A DNA stretch of 64,000 nt from Xenorhabdus griffiniae (GTDB lineage Bacteria > Pseudomonadota > Gammaproteobacteria > Enterobacterales > Enterobacteriaceae), in contig NZ_CP147737.1 of assembly GCF_037265215.1 (NCBI RefSeq), positions 2,016,001 to 2,080,000 of the forward strand, read 5' to 3'. Of this stretch, positions 1 to 12,800 are shown in pieces (position 1 is the stretch's first letter; each line of letters opens with the position of its first letter). The notes under the pieces were generated by a model that was not told the origin of the DNA, made no database searches, and worked only from the letters and a program-made list of their open reading frames with translations. The position numbers and the translations under genes are program-made.

Positions 1-3000
1 ATAAATATCCTGTACATTACTGGTTCCGCCGGAAACGGTAGCAACGATGGCATCAATTTCAGCTTGAGAAAGCGAAACCAATGGCAGCATATCGGGGGTA
101 ATGGCCGTACAATCTTCCGGGATCAGGTTGGGGGGGACGACAAAGGTGCTGCCCCCCTGCTGGATAGCCTGAGCCATATCAGCAAGGACAGGTGAGGCGA
201 ACACGCTGCGAACCTCGATTTTCCAGCCGATATTACGCAGTTCTTCGATCAGGCTGACAATCATCAGCGAATGGCCGCCGAGTTCAAAGAAATGGTCATG
301 GCGGCTGACTTGTTTCAGATCTAAGAGTTTTTGCCAAATCTGTGCCAGGGCGATTTCTCTCTCACCGACGGGCGTGGCATAGATGCGGGCGACGACGGCT
401 GATAAATCCGGGGCCGGCAGCGCCTGACGGTTAAGTTTGCCATTGGGGGTGAGCGGGAACGTGTCTAACATAACAAACGCACTGGGTAACATGTATTCAG
501 CAAGATGCTGGGTCAGTTGCTGGCGCAGTTCAGCCGGCACCAGTTCAATCCCCTCCAAGGGCCGCAGATAGGCCACCAGCTTTTTCTGGCCTGGCTCATC
601 TTCGCGCGCCAGCACGACCGCTTCGCGTACGCCGTCACATTGCCTCAGTTTGGCTTCGATTTCCCCCAGTTCAATACGGAAGCCCCGTAACTTGACCTGA
701 AAATCATTGCGGCCAAGGTATTCGATATTGCCATCGGGCAGCCAGCGGGCCAGATCGCCGGTTTTGTACATGCGGGCATCGGGCTCTGAAGAAAACGGAT
801 CGGGCAGGAAGCGTTCGGCGGTCAGTTCAGGGCGATTGAGGTAACCGCGGGCTACGCCGTCACCGGCAATATGGATTTCACCTGTTACCCCGATAGGAAC
901 CGGTTGACCTTGCGTATCCAAAATATAAATTTGGGTATTCGCGATGGGGTGACCTATGGGGATTTTTCTGTTTTTACGTTCAACGTCCTCGTCTTCCATA
1001 ACAGGAATTTCATAGGCGGTGGCAAACGTGGTTGTCTCGGTTGGCCCATACACATGCAGTAAGTGTCTGGGGGGATGTTCGGTTCTGAGACGAATAGCCG
1101 GACGGTTATCCGTCTGTTCACCGCCGAACAGGACATAACGTAAGCCAGAGAGGGATGGCCCAATGAGATCCGCGTATTGGTTAAACAGGGCAGTGGTCAA
1201 GAACAGGGCAGTGACACCTTCCGCTGACAGACACTGACCAAACAGCGTGGGCTGGAGCAAGACTTTTTCCGGGATAAGCACAATACGCGCCCCATGCACC
1301 AGCCCCGCCCATATTTCCCAGGTGGCGGCGTCAAATGAAACATTGGCGCAATGAGCAATACAGTCGTCAGGGCCAATCTCAGCAAAGCCACTGTTAATGA
1401 TAAGACGCAGGACATTGCGATGTTCGACCATCACGCCTTTGGGTTGTCCCGTTGAGCCGGAGGTGTAAATCACATAAGCCAGATGGCGTGATGTTAGCCC
1501 CAATATCTGGGCTTGCGGATTGTGCGTTGGCTGGGTTTCCAGCAATGCTTCTGTGTCATCAAGCACGATGACCGGCACCGTTACAGTGACGCTGTCACGC
1601 AATCTGTCGTATTGTGCGGTCTGGGTGAGTAACACCACCGGGGCGGCATCGTCCAGCATATAAGCCAGCCGGTCGGTGGGATAAGCCGGATCGAGCGGCA
1701 CATAAGCGCCGCCAGCCTTAAGAATGCCGAGTAAGCCCACAATAGTATCCAGACTGCGTTCAGCACAAATCGCTACTCGATCATCCGGCCGCACGCCGAC
1801 AGTTATCAGGGAATGGGCCAACTGATTCGCGCGATGATTTAACTCACTGTAGCTCAGGGTCTGGTCTTCATAGACGACCGCAATGCGGTCAGGATGCTGT
1901 GCCGCTTGTGCTTCAAACAGCGAGTGGATCAACGTGTTTTGCGGGAAATCGGCCTGAGTGGCATTAAAATCCACCAGCAGTTGTTGCCGTTCTGAGGCGG
2001 GCAACAGGGGTAACGTGGCAATAAGTTGGGTGTCATCCACCGTCATGGCGATCAGTGCCTTGTTGAAATAACCGACTATTCGCTCAACCGTGGTGGCATC
2101 GAATAAATCGGTGGCATATTCCAGCCCCCCGATTAAACCGGCTTCGGTTTCACTCAGTGATAAGGTTAAGTCAAAATGTGCACTGCGATGTTCCTGAGCA
2201 ATCGTCGTCAGTTGCAACCCCGGCAGGGTCAACTCTTGGGCTGGGGTGTTGTTTAAGGCCAGCATTACCTGAAACAGCGGGCTGTAACTCAGGCTGCGTT
2301 CCGGCTGGATCGCCTCCACCACCTGCTCGAAGGGCAGATCCTGATGGCTATAGGCGGCCAGCGCCCGCACCCGCACCTGGGCCAGCAAATCTGTCACACG
2401 GAGGTTATCATGGCAGGAGATACGCAAGGCCAGAGTATTAACAAAGAACCCCATCAGTCCTTCCAGCTCCTGGTGTGGACGGTTAGCGACAGGGGTGCCG
2501 GTAACAATATCCGCCTGTCCACTCAGCCGAGCCAGAACGAGACTCCAGGCACTGAGCACCGTCATAAACAAGGTGGTGTTGTGACGTTGTCCAAGCACTT
2601 TCAATGAGTCCAATAAATCCGCATCAACGTGCACAGGCACGCGGTTGCCTGCATAGGTTTGTACTGCCGGACGTGGCCGGTCGGTTGGGAGAGTAAGTAA
2701 GGCCGGTGCGTCAGCAAGCTGGGTGCACCAGAAATCACGTTGTTTAGTGAAGGCCATGCCTTGTAACTGCTCCTGTTGCCAGACCGCATAATCAGCATAC
2801 TGGATTGGCAGGGGAGGCAAAGGATCAGGTTGGCCGTCAAGGGCCGCACGGTAAAAGATGCTCAGTTCTTGCACCAGCACACCGACAGACCAGCCGTCAG
2901 TGATAATGTGATGCAGGGTCAGCAACAGCACATGCTCGTCGTCGGCCAGTTGCAGCAGTTGGCCACGGAACAGCGAGCCTTGGACAAAATCGAAGGGTGC

Positions 3001-3432
3001 CTGTGCCTCGCTATTAGCGAGTTCGGCAACATGCTGGGTACGCAAGACGGGATCGATCGGGCGCAGGTCGTGGTAGGTCAGGGCAAAACCGATATCAGCC
3101 GGATCGATATGTTGGCAGGGCTGGCCTGCTACCAGAATAAAACGGGTTCGCAGACTTTCATGGCGGGCAATCAGGCGATCCAGTGCTGCTTTCAGCGCCG
3201 GATAGTCGAGCTGACCAGTGAGGCGTAATGTCACCGACAGATGATAAGCCTGGCTGGCTGCCGGATCGAGCTGGCTGATAAACCACAGCCGCTGCTGAGC
3301 AAAAGAAAGCGGCAGGGGCTGATGTCTGTCCGCGGGTTTGATGAAGGTTGGCTGCTGTTCCCCCTCGCGGGCTTTCAGTTGTTCTGCAAGTCTTTTTTCC
3401 AGAACTGCACGTTTCAACTCATTGATATTCAT
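1..3432 (-). CDS. NRPS, second subunit, 5' part (C-A-T-dual C/E...), runs off the left edge
   Basis: Open from 3432 to base 1 with no stop, so 1144 codons are visible and the 3' end is outside the window. The start is ATG 3432, with AAGG six bases upstream; an in-frame ATG at 3447 overlaps the stop of the preceding NRPS (TAATG) but has no good Shine-Dalgarno. Residues 1-25 (NINELKRAVLEKRLAEQLKA) are a charged helix that looks like an N-terminal docking segment. Then come an LCL condensation domain (about 30-470, HHIITDGWS), an adenylation domain (about 480-1000) whose specificity residues I read as D-A-W-F-L-G-V-T-F (Ile/Val-like), and a carrier domain (GGHSLMIVSLIE, Ser near 1056). The visible part ends at the start of a dual C/E domain (VQDIY). 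The residue loaded here should therefore become D. It presumably accepts the heptapeptide from the neighbouring synthetase; translational coupling is likely. Confidence 0.95.
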   Translation of the reverse strand, partial: MNINELKRAVLEKRLAEQLKAREGEQQPTFIKPADRHQPLPLSFAQQRLWFISQLDPAASQAYHLSVTLRLTGQLDYPALKAALDRLIARHESLRTRFILVAGQPCQHIDPADIGFALTYHDLRPIDPVLRTQHVAELANSEAQAPFDFVQGSLFRGQLLQLADDEHVLLLTLHHIITDGWSVGVLVQELSIFYRAALDGQPDPLPPLPIQYADYAVWQQEQLQGMAFTKQRDFWCTQLADAPALLTLPTDRPRPAVQTYAGNRVPVHVDADLLDSLKVLGQRHNTTLFMTVLSAWSLVLARLSGQADIVTGTPVANRPHQELEGLMGFFVNTLALRISCHDNLRVTDLLAQVRVRALAAYSHQDLPFEQVVEAIQPERSLSYSPLFQVMLALNNTPAQELTLPGLQLTTIAQEHRSAHFDLTLSLSETEAGLIGGLEYATDLFDATTVERIVGYFNKALIAMTVDDTQLIATLPLLPASERQQLLVDFNATQADFPQNTLIHSLFEAQAAQHPDRIAVVYEDQTLSYSELNHRANQLAHSLITVGVRPDDRVAICAERSLDTIVGLLGILKAGGAYVPLDPAYPTDRLAYMLDDAAPVVLLTQTAQYDRLRDSVTVTVPVIVLDDTEALLETQPTHNPQAQILGLTSRHLAYVIYTSGSTGQPKGVMVEHRNVLRLIINSGFAEIGPDDCIAHCANVSFDAATWEIWAGLVHGARIVLIPEKVLLQPTLFGQCLSAEGVTALFLTTALFNQYADLIGPSLSGLRYVLFGGEQTDNRPAIRLRTEHPPRHLLHVYGPTETTTFATAYEIPVMEDEDVERKNRKIPIGHPIANTQIYILDTQGQPVPIGVTGEIHIAGDGVARGYLNRPELTAERFLPDPFSSEPDARMYKTGDLARWLPDGNIEYLGRNDFQVKLRGFRIELGEIEAKLRQCDGVREAVVLAREDEPGQKKLVAYLRPLEGIELVPAELRQQLTQHLAEYMLPSAFVMLDTFPLTPNGKLNRQALPAPDLSAVVARIYATPVGEREIALAQIWQKLLDLKQVSRHDHFFELGGHSLMIVSLIEELRNIGWKIEVRSVFASPVLADMAQAIQQGGSTFVVPPNLIPEDCTAITPDMLPLVSLSQAEIDAIVATVSGGTSNVQDIY

Positions 3433-3446
3433 ATTAAACCTTGTCA

Positions 3447-6400
3447 TTATTTACTGTCCCCGCCTAAAATTGCCATCAATTCTTCTGCCGACAATGAGTC
3501 AAGATCGTTTTGAATTGACTCAAGCTCGTTTTCCGCTACCGCATTCATTTGCGCTGAGAGAATGGCAGTGGCCTGCTCTGTTAATGTGGGCGAAGTGAAT
3601 AACGCCGTCAGAGGGATACTGACCAGGAATTTATCTTGTATGCGGGTTATCAATCTGACGACCATCAGTGAGTGGCCGCCAAGTTCAAAGAAATGGTCGT
3701 GGCGACTGATACGTTCTAGTCCTAATAGATCCTGCCAGATTTTCGCCAACGCGGTTTCTATCCCACCTTGTGGCGGTTCGTAACCTTGGGTGACCACAGC
3801 CGCCAGATCCGGTGCAGGCAGGGCCTTGCGATCCAGTTTGCCATTGGGGCTCAGGGGGAAGGCTGTGAGCGTGACAAAGGCACTGGGTAACATATAGTCA
3901 GCGAGATATTGAGCAAGCTGCTGACGCAGCTTCGCGGGCGCTAATTCAATCCCTTCCTGCGGTAACAGGTAAGCGACCAGCCGTTTCTGGCCGGGTTCGT
4001 CTTCGCGCGCCAACACAATTGCTTCGCGCACACCATCACATTGGCTGAGTCGGGTTTCGATTTCTCCCAGCTCGATACGGAAGCCGCGCAGCTTGACCTG
4101 AAAGTCATTGCGGCCGAGGTATTCGATATTGCCATCGGGCAGCCAACGACCGAGGTCGCCAGTTTTGTACATGCGGGCATCGGGTTGCGAAGAGAACGGA
4201 TCGGGCAGGAAGCGCTCGGCGGTGAGTTCAGGTCGGTTCAGATAACCGCGCGCTACGCCGGCACCGGCAATATAAATTTCCCCCGTTACACCATAAGGAA
4301 CGGGTTGACCTAGCATATCCAGAATATAAATCTGGGTATTCGCGATCGGGCGACCGATAGGAATGGAACGGGTCACATCAACGGGTGAGGTAATCGCATA
4401 GGTTGTGGCAAATGCAGTGGTTTCCGTTGGGCCATAGCCATTAATCAGGTGTGTTGGCTGGAACTCGGCTAATTGCACCTGCTGTATCTTTCTTGGATCG
4501 AGCACATCACCGCCGACAAGCAGGTAGCGTAGTTGCTCAAACAGGGGGCTGAGGTTATCGAGATATTCGTTGAACAAGCCGACAGTCAGCCAGAGAGCAC
4601 TGATTTTCCCCTCAATCAGTGAATCGCAGAAATGCACCGGATTAAGCAGAATCGATTGTGGGATCACATGCAGGCGTGCGCCATTAAGTAAGGCAGACCA
4701 GATTTCCCAGGTTGAGGCGTCAAAAGCAATATTGGCACAGTGGGCGATACAGTCGTTGGGACCTATGTCAGTAAAGCCATTATTGATAATCAGGCGAAGA
4801 ACATTGCGGTGCTCGACCATCACGCCTTTGGGTTGTCCCGTCGAGCCAGAGGTATAAAGCACATAGGCCAGATGGTGTGACATCAACCCCAAGGCGTGTA
4901 TGTCTGGGTTATGGGGCGGTTGCTCCGTCAAAATTAATTCCTGGGCGTCGAGTATTACTATCGACATGGACATAGGTACAAAACGGGACAGCTTGTCGGC
5001 GAGTGTTGTCTGAGTCAGCAACGCCACGGGTTCTGAATCTTCAAGCATATAAGCCAGCCGTTCGCTCGGATAGGTGGGATCGAGCGGGACGTAAGCGCCG
5101 CCGGCTTTGAGAATAGCGAGCAGGCCGACGATGAGATCCAGACTACGTTCGATACAGATGGCAACCCGATCATCTGGGTGCACGCCCAATGAAATCAGAT
5201 GGTGAGCTAACTGATTGGCACGGCAGTTAAGTTCACCATAACTGAGCGTTTGTCCGTCAAATACGACAGCAAGGGTATCGGGATGGCGTGCCGCTTGAGC
5301 TTCGAACAATGAATGAACCAGCTGGTCTTGCGGAAAATCGGCCTGCGTAGCGTTGGCATCTACCAGTAGTTGCTGGCGCTCTGTGGCGGGCAGGATTGAG
5401 ATATCCCGAACCAGCCGTTGTGGATCATGAATCAGAGCATCGATTAAGCCACTGATGGCGGTGACCAGATAGTTGGTTACGCGGGTTGGGTCGATACCGG
5501 CTACTGTCTGGGCGATGAGCTGGAAATTGACGCCTAAATCATCCACTGACAGGGTGACAGGATAGTTAGTGCGCTCTTCTGCGGCTAAAGTACGTATACC
5601 CGCCCAGAGAGTATCAAGCCCTCCGGTTTCAGCAGATTGACCATGACGATAATTCAATAAGCTACTAAATAACGGCATCGACTGCGGCATACCGCTGCAA
5701 CGTTGTGCCAATGCCAATGGAGCCTGTTCGTGTTCCAGTAACATCATCAATCCGTGGTGGGTGTTGTGGACGACTTCCTGAACAGTGTAATTCGTCAGGG
5801 AAACCCGCATTGGCAACGTATTGATGAACATACCCAATACTCGCTCGGCCCCTGCACCGCCTTGCAGACGGCCTAATAGCACGGAGCCAAATACCACGTC
5901 ATCACGGCCGCTGGTCTGTGCCAACACTTGCGCCCATGCCACATGGAACAGCACACTGGGGCTGACGCCTAACCGACGCGCCTGAGTGCGAATGGCTTTG
6001 GCCAGATCGGGGGCGATAGGGAGACGAGCCTCAGCCACGCAGTCATTGTCAGGATGCACCTTGAGCACCCCAAAGGGTGCCGTGGGTTCATCAATATCCG
6101 CCAGTTGGGTGTGGAAATAAGCCTCATGGTCAGCGGTCGGGGTAGCCAGGGTTTGGGCGATAAAGTTGCGGTAAGGCAGTACCGCTGGCAGTCTCTCCGT
6201 CTTGCCCTGCAAGATAAGCGCGATTTCCGCAAAAATCAGCTCTAAGGTCAAATGGTCACTGACTAGATGATGGAAGCGTAGCGCCAGCAGCCATTCATCC
6301 TGTGCCGGATTCGGGGCGATATCGGCGGCAAACAGGGGCGCCTGATTTAAATTGATACGGTGCTGGCGTGGATCGGTATGACGCTTGAGTTGGGTGACAA

Positions 6401-6804
6401 CGTCACCCGTTGTAGTGGGGGTGAAGGTGTTAACCTTCAGCGGTGCCTGACGCCAGACCACTTGCACCGGTTGTGCCAGTTCTCGCCAGCAAACGGCGGT
6501 ACGCAGAATATCATGGCGGTCGATAACCCGTTGCAACGCCGCTAAAAAGGCATTGAGGCGCTCACGGGTATCGAACGCGAGCACGCTTTGCAGCAGATAA
6601 TTATCCCCCTGGGTCTGTAACAGATGATGGAACAAAATCCCTTCCTGTAACGGCGCGAGGGGATAGATATCCTGCACATTGGCACCGCCACCCGGAACAG
6701 TCGTCACGATGGCATCAATTTCAGTCTGGGACAGGGAAACCAAAGGCAGCATGGCGGGGGTAATGTCTGTGCACTCTTCAGCGATGAGATTGGGGGGCAC
6801 GGCA
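3447..6804 (-). other. NRPS module 7: dual C/E - A(Val-like) - T, C-terminal end
   Basis: C/E domain with HHLLQTQGD. A7 residues D, A, W, W, L, G, G, A, F differ from A3 at one position. The carrier is of a third subtype (GGHSLMVVRLITRI), followed by about 45 residues with an acidic helix (LDSLSAEELMAIL) that may dock onto the next synthetase. No TE or C domain follows, so the chain is passed in trans. Confidence 0.7.
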
Positions 6805-9800
6805 AAGGTGTTGGCATCACGCCGGACAGTCTGCGCCATATCAATCAGGACAGGGGCGACGAAAACACTGCGCACCTCGAGCTGCCAGCCCAGATTGCGC
6901 AGTTCTTCGATCAGGCTGACAATCATCAGTGAATGGCCACCGAGTTCGAAGAAGTGGTCATGGCGCCCAACTCGCTCCAGCCCCAATAATTTTTGCCAAA
7001 TCTGGGCGAGGGTAATTTCCATCTCACCGACAGGGCTTGCATAATGGCGTACCACAATGGCGGATGAATCGGGAGCAGGCAAAGCCTGACGGTCAAGTTT
7101 GCCATTGGGCGTTAAAGGGAAAGAGGCTAACGTGACAAAAGCGCTGGGTAACATATAGTCGGCAAGGTGTTGGGCGAGTTGCTGGCGCAGTTCAGCAGGC
7201 ACCAGCTCCACGCCCTCCCGTGGCCGCAGGTAGGCCACCAGCCGTTTCTGATTTGGCTCATCTTCACGGGCCAATACCACGGCTTCGCGCACGCCATGAC
7301 ATTGTTCCAGTTTTGCCTCGATTTCCCCCAATTCAATGCGGAAGCCCCGCAGTTTGACCTGAAAATCATTGCGGCCGAGGTATTCGATATTGCCATCGGG
7401 CAGCCAGCGACCGAGATCGCCAGTCTTGTACATCCGGGCAGCCGAATTCAGGAAGAAGGGATCAGTGAGGAAGCGCTCGGCGGTGAGTTCAGGCCGGTTC
7501 AAATAGCCTCTGGTGACACCGTCACCGACGATATAGATTTCGCCTGCCACGCCGAGCGGAACTGGTTGACCGAGGGGGTCAAGAATATAGATCCGCAGAT
7601 CAGCCAGTGGCTGACCAATCAAGCTGCCCCGTCCTGAATAGATATCGGTTTCGGTCAGTTCGCGATAGGTAGCATGAACCGTAATTTCGGTGATGCCATA
7701 CATATTGACCAGACGGGTTTGCGCGGTCGGATTGTGGGTCACCCACGGGACAAGTGTATGTAATTCCAGCGCCTCACCGCCAAAAATAATGCACCGCAGA
7801 GCGTGCTTAGCCACACCCTGAGCGGCAATCAGTGAACGGAAAGCACTGGGTGTCTGGTTTAAGATCGTGACGTGTTCACGGCACAATAGCGAATAGAATA
7901 GCTGCGGTGAACGGGCACATTCGCCTGAAATAACGACCAACCGACCGCCGTAAGCCAAAGCACCCCACAATTCCCAGACGGAGAAATCGAAAGCAAATGA
8001 GTGAAACAACGTCCAGACGTCTTTATCATCAAACTGGAAACGGGATTGGGTTGCGGCTAACAGGCGGATGACATTGGCGTGTTCAACCATCACCCCTTTC
8101 GGTGTTCCGGTCGATCCCGACGTGTAAATCACGTAGGCCAGATGGCGGGATGTCAGCCCCAGTGCCTGTGCGTCTGGATTATCGGTCGGCTGCATTGTCA
8201 GGAATGCTGTCTGGCTATCACAGATATTATCCAGCAAGACCGTAGGTAAGGTGCTGTCTAGCTTGTTGCGTAACGTTGCTTGAGTCAGTAAAGCCACAGG
8301 CGCCGCATCTTCCAGCACAGAGGCCAATCGCTCGGTGGGGTAGGCCGGATCGAGCGGCACATAGGCACCACCTGCTTTGAGAATTGCCAGTAAACCGACC
8401 ACCATCGCCAGACCACGCTCGATACAAATCGCGATCCGATCGTCCGGACGCACGCCAGACGCAATGAGATAATGCGCTAACTGATTGGCACGGCGGTTTA
8501 ACTCACCATAGCTGATCGTTTGCTCCTCAAATACAGCGGCGATAGCTTCAGGATGTTGTGCGGCCTGCGCTTCAACTAGTTGGTGGATCAACGCTTCCTG
8601 TGGGAAGTTCTGCTGGGTGGCATTGAAATCCACCAACAGTTGCCGTCGCTCCGATTCTGGCAGCAGGGGCAGGGCACCAATAAGTTGTGTCTCATCCGCC
8701 ACCATAGCGGTCAACACATTTGTCAGGTAACCAACCAAACGCTCAATGGTCGTGGCGTCGAATAAGTCAGTGGCGTAGGCCAGTTCACCGACCAGGCGGC
8801 CGTCCTCATTTTCGGCCAATGACAAGGTCAAATCGAAGTGAGCACTATAGTGTTCCTGCTCAATGTGGGTGAGTTGTAGCTCAGGTAACGCTAACGCTTG
8901 TCGTGAGATATGTTGTGGCGTGTTGTTTAAGGCCAGCATCACCTGGAAGATGGGGCTGTAACTCAGGTTGCGTTCAGGCTGGAGCGCTTCCACCACCTGT
9001 TCAAAGGGCAGATCCTGATGAGCATAGGCCGCGAAAGCGTGTTCCCGCACTTGGGCGAGCAAGTCAGCAACACTACTGGAATTATCCAGCGTGATACGCA
9101 AGGCCAGTGTATTGACGAAGAACCCGATTAATCCTTCCAGTTCATGATGTGGGCGGTTAGCAATCGGGGTGCCGATGACAATATCCGCCTGTCCACTCAG
9201 CCGAGCCAATACGATACTCCAGGCACTGAGTACGGTCATAAATAAGGTGGTGCGATGGCGCTGTCCAAGACGCTTAAGCGAAGTCAATAAATCTGCATCA
9301 ACATTGACAGGAAGCCGGCTACCAACATAGGACTGCACCGCTGGGCGGGGTCGGTCGGTTGGCAATGTTAATAAAGCTGGCGCTCCTTTAAGCTGGGAAC
9401 ACCAGAAGTCGCGTTGTTGCGCAATGGCACTTTCTTGTAACCATTCTCGCTGCCAGACGGCATAGTCGGCGTACTGAATCGGCAAGGGTGGTAAGGGATC
9501 ATCTTGGCTGTCGAGAGCGGCGCGGTAAAGGGCGCTGAATTCACGCAGCAATACGCCGATGGACCAGCCATCAGAGATAATATGATGCTGGGTGAGCAGC
9601 AAGATATGTTCCTCATCGGCCAGTTGCAGCAAATGACCGCGGATCAGTGAACCTTGGCTAAAATCAAAAGGTGCTTGTGCTTCGAGATCGGTTAATTCCG
9701 CGATACGGTTAATATGCGCTTCTGGCGTTAATGTGCGTAAGTCGTGGTAAGACAGGGCAAAACCCCTATCAGCCGGATCGATTTGCTGGCAAGGTTGGCC

Positions 9801-12800
9801 GGAAACCAGCACAAAGCGGGTACGCAGGCTTTCATGGCGGGCGACCAGAAGGTCAAGGGCGCGGATTAAAGTCGGGCGATGAAGCTGGCCGGTCAAGCGC
9901 AACGCCATCGGGATATGGTAGGCCAGGCTAGCCGCCGGATCGAGCTGAGCGAGGAACCATAAACGTTGTTGAGCAAAGGACAAGGGCAGTGGTTGGTGAC
10001 GGTCAGCGACAGGGATGGTGGCCTGTGTGGTGGTTGACGCATCAGCCAGCGAGTGAGCCAGATCGCGCAAACGCGGTTGCTCAAAGAGTTGTTGTAACGG
10101 CAACTCGTGGGCCAATTGTTGACGAATGCGAGCCGCCAGCTGGACAGCCAGCAGGGAATGGCCGCCGAGTTCGAAGAAGTGATCGTAACGGCCGACATGT
10201 TCCAGTCCGAGCAGATCTTGCCAAATCTCAGCCAGGATGATTTCTGTTTCACCCACGGGGGCTTCGTAGCGGCGCGTGACCACCGCGGATAAATCCGGTA
10301 CCGGCAGAGCCTGACGATCCAGCTTGCCGTTGGGGGTGAGCGGGAAGGCATCCAGCGTGATAAAGGCACTGGGTAACATATAGTCAGCCAGATGCTGGGC
10401 GAGTTGCTGTCGTAACTCAGCTGGAACCAGTTCAATCCCTTCTTGTGGTAGCAGATAGGCCACCAGTCGCTTTTGTCCGGGTTCATCTTCGCGGGCCAAT
10501 ACCACGGCTTCACGCACGCCGTCACATTGGGTCAGTCTGGCCTCGATTTCGCCCAACTCGATACGGAAGCCACGCAGTTTGACCTGAAAATCATTGCGGC
10601 CGAGGTATTCGATATTGCCATCGGGCAACCAGCGGCCGAGGTCACCAGTTTTGTACATGCGGGCATCAGGCTCTGGAGAGAACGGATCGGCCAGGAAGCG
10701 TTCAGCGGTCAGTTCAGGACGATTCAGGTAGCCACGGGCAACCCCAGCACCGGAAATATAAATTTCACCGGCAACCCCAGAAGGGACAGGCTGGCCTTGT
10801 TGATTCAGGATATAGATCTGGGTATTCGCGATCGGGTGACCAATGGGGATTTTTCTGCCTTTACCTTCAACGTCTTCGTCTTCCAGAACAGGGATTTCAT
10901 AGGCGGTGGCAAACGTGGTTGTCTCAGTTGGCCCATACACATGCAGTAAATGTTTGGGTGAATGTTCGGTTCTAAGGCGAATGGCAGGACGGGTATCACC
11001 CTGTTCGCCACCAAAAAGGACATAACGCAAACCAGACAACGCTGGCGCAATTAAACTCGCATATTGGTTAAACAGTGCCGTGGTCAGGAATAACGCACTG
11101 ACACCCTCCGCTGACAAGCACTGACCAAAATCAGTGGGTTGTAACAAGGTTTTTTCTGGAATTAACAGAATACGCGCGCCATGAACTAAGCCAGCCCACA
11201 CTTCCCATGTGGCGGCATCAAATGAGACATTGGCGCAATGGGCAATACAGTCGTCAGGGCTAATATTGGCAAAGCCATTATTGATGATAAGGCTAACGAC
11301 ATTGCGATGTTCGACCATCACCCCTTTGGGCTGGCCGGTCGAACCCGATGTGTAAATGACATAGGCTAAATGACGTGATGTCAGTCCCAGTGCTTGGGCG
11401 TTTGGGGTATCCGTCGGTTGTGTCGCCAGCAGGGTTTCATGGTGGTCACATAAAGAGTCAAGCAAGATCGTCGGCACGGTGTCAGGCAGCTTGTTGACTT
11501 GTGCTGTCTGGGTCAATAAAACAACGGGAGCTGAATCCCTGAGCATATAGGCTAACCGTTCAATCGGATAGGTTGGATCGAGCGGGACATAGGCACCGCC
11601 TGCCTTGAGGATCGCCAGTAAGCCGACCACCATCTCCAGACTGCGTTCGATACAGATAGCGACGCGATCATCTGGACGCACCCCTAGCGCAATCAAATGA
11701 TGAGCCAGACGGTTGGCATGTTGGTTCAATTCTGCATAGCTCAATGTCCGGCCTGCGCAAATCACGGCGGTGGCATGGGGGCGTTGTAATGCCTGAGCTT
11801 CAATGAGTTGATGGATCAGGGCATTTTGCGGAAAATCCACTTGGGTTGGGTTGAAGCCTACCAGCAATTGTTGCCGCTCTGGTTCCGGCAAGATTGGAAC
11901 ATCTAGGATCAATTGTTGTGGGTTGTGGATCAGGGCATCGATCAGGCCGTTAATGGCCGTTTCCAGATAGGCGGTGATGCGTTCTGGCGCAATTTCTGTC
12001 ACGGTCAGGGCGGTTAATTGGAAATTATCCCCTAAATCATCGACTGACAGGGTAATGGGATAGTTGGTCTGCTCTTCAGCCGCAACCAGTCGCATATCTG
12101 TCCAGATTGTGTCAATGGCGTCTCCCTTGTCAGTCTGGCTATGGCGATAATTCAGCAAGGCACTGAACAGTGGCAATGGTTGCGCCACGCCACTGCACCG
12201 TTGTGCCAGCGCTAATGGGGCCTGTTCATGCCCCAGCAAGGTGGTCAGGTTATGGTAGGTATCCTGTACGATTTCCTGTACGGTACGTCCGCCCAGAGAA
12301 ATACGAATTGGCAACGTATTGATAAACATCCCCAATATACGATCAGCCCCTGCATTACCTTGCAGGCGGCCCAATAACACGGAGCCAAACACCACATCAT
12401 CACGACCGCTAGTCTGGGCTAATACCTGCGCCCAAGCTACATGGGACAGGACGCCTGGGCTGACGCCCAAACGGCGGGATTGAATACGAATGGCTTTCGC
12501 CAGTTCAGGAGTGAGTAAAAGCCTGGATTTGGCGACAGAGACAGGTTTAGTATCGTTTGGCGCGTTTTTAGGAATAGCGAGTACACCGAACGGTGCCGTG
12601 GGTTCATCAATATCGGCGAGCTGTTCGCGAAAGTAATCCTCATGCACTGAACTCGGTACATTCAGGATCTGGGCGATAAAGTTGCGATAGGGTAGCGTGG
12701 TAGGCAGAGCTTCCACATTTCCCCGTAATATTTGGGTAATCTCAGCGAAAACCAGATCCAGTGTCATATGGTCGCTGACCAGATGATGGAAACGCAGTGC

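Noticed and set aside
7167..7637. Plus-strand ORFs of 150-165 codons opposite the NRPS (also 10473-10949, 13683-14153, 23328-23822)
   Set aside because: They recur at the same place of each module, opposite the conserved C-terminal part of the A domains, and are mirror frames of that repeated sequence.
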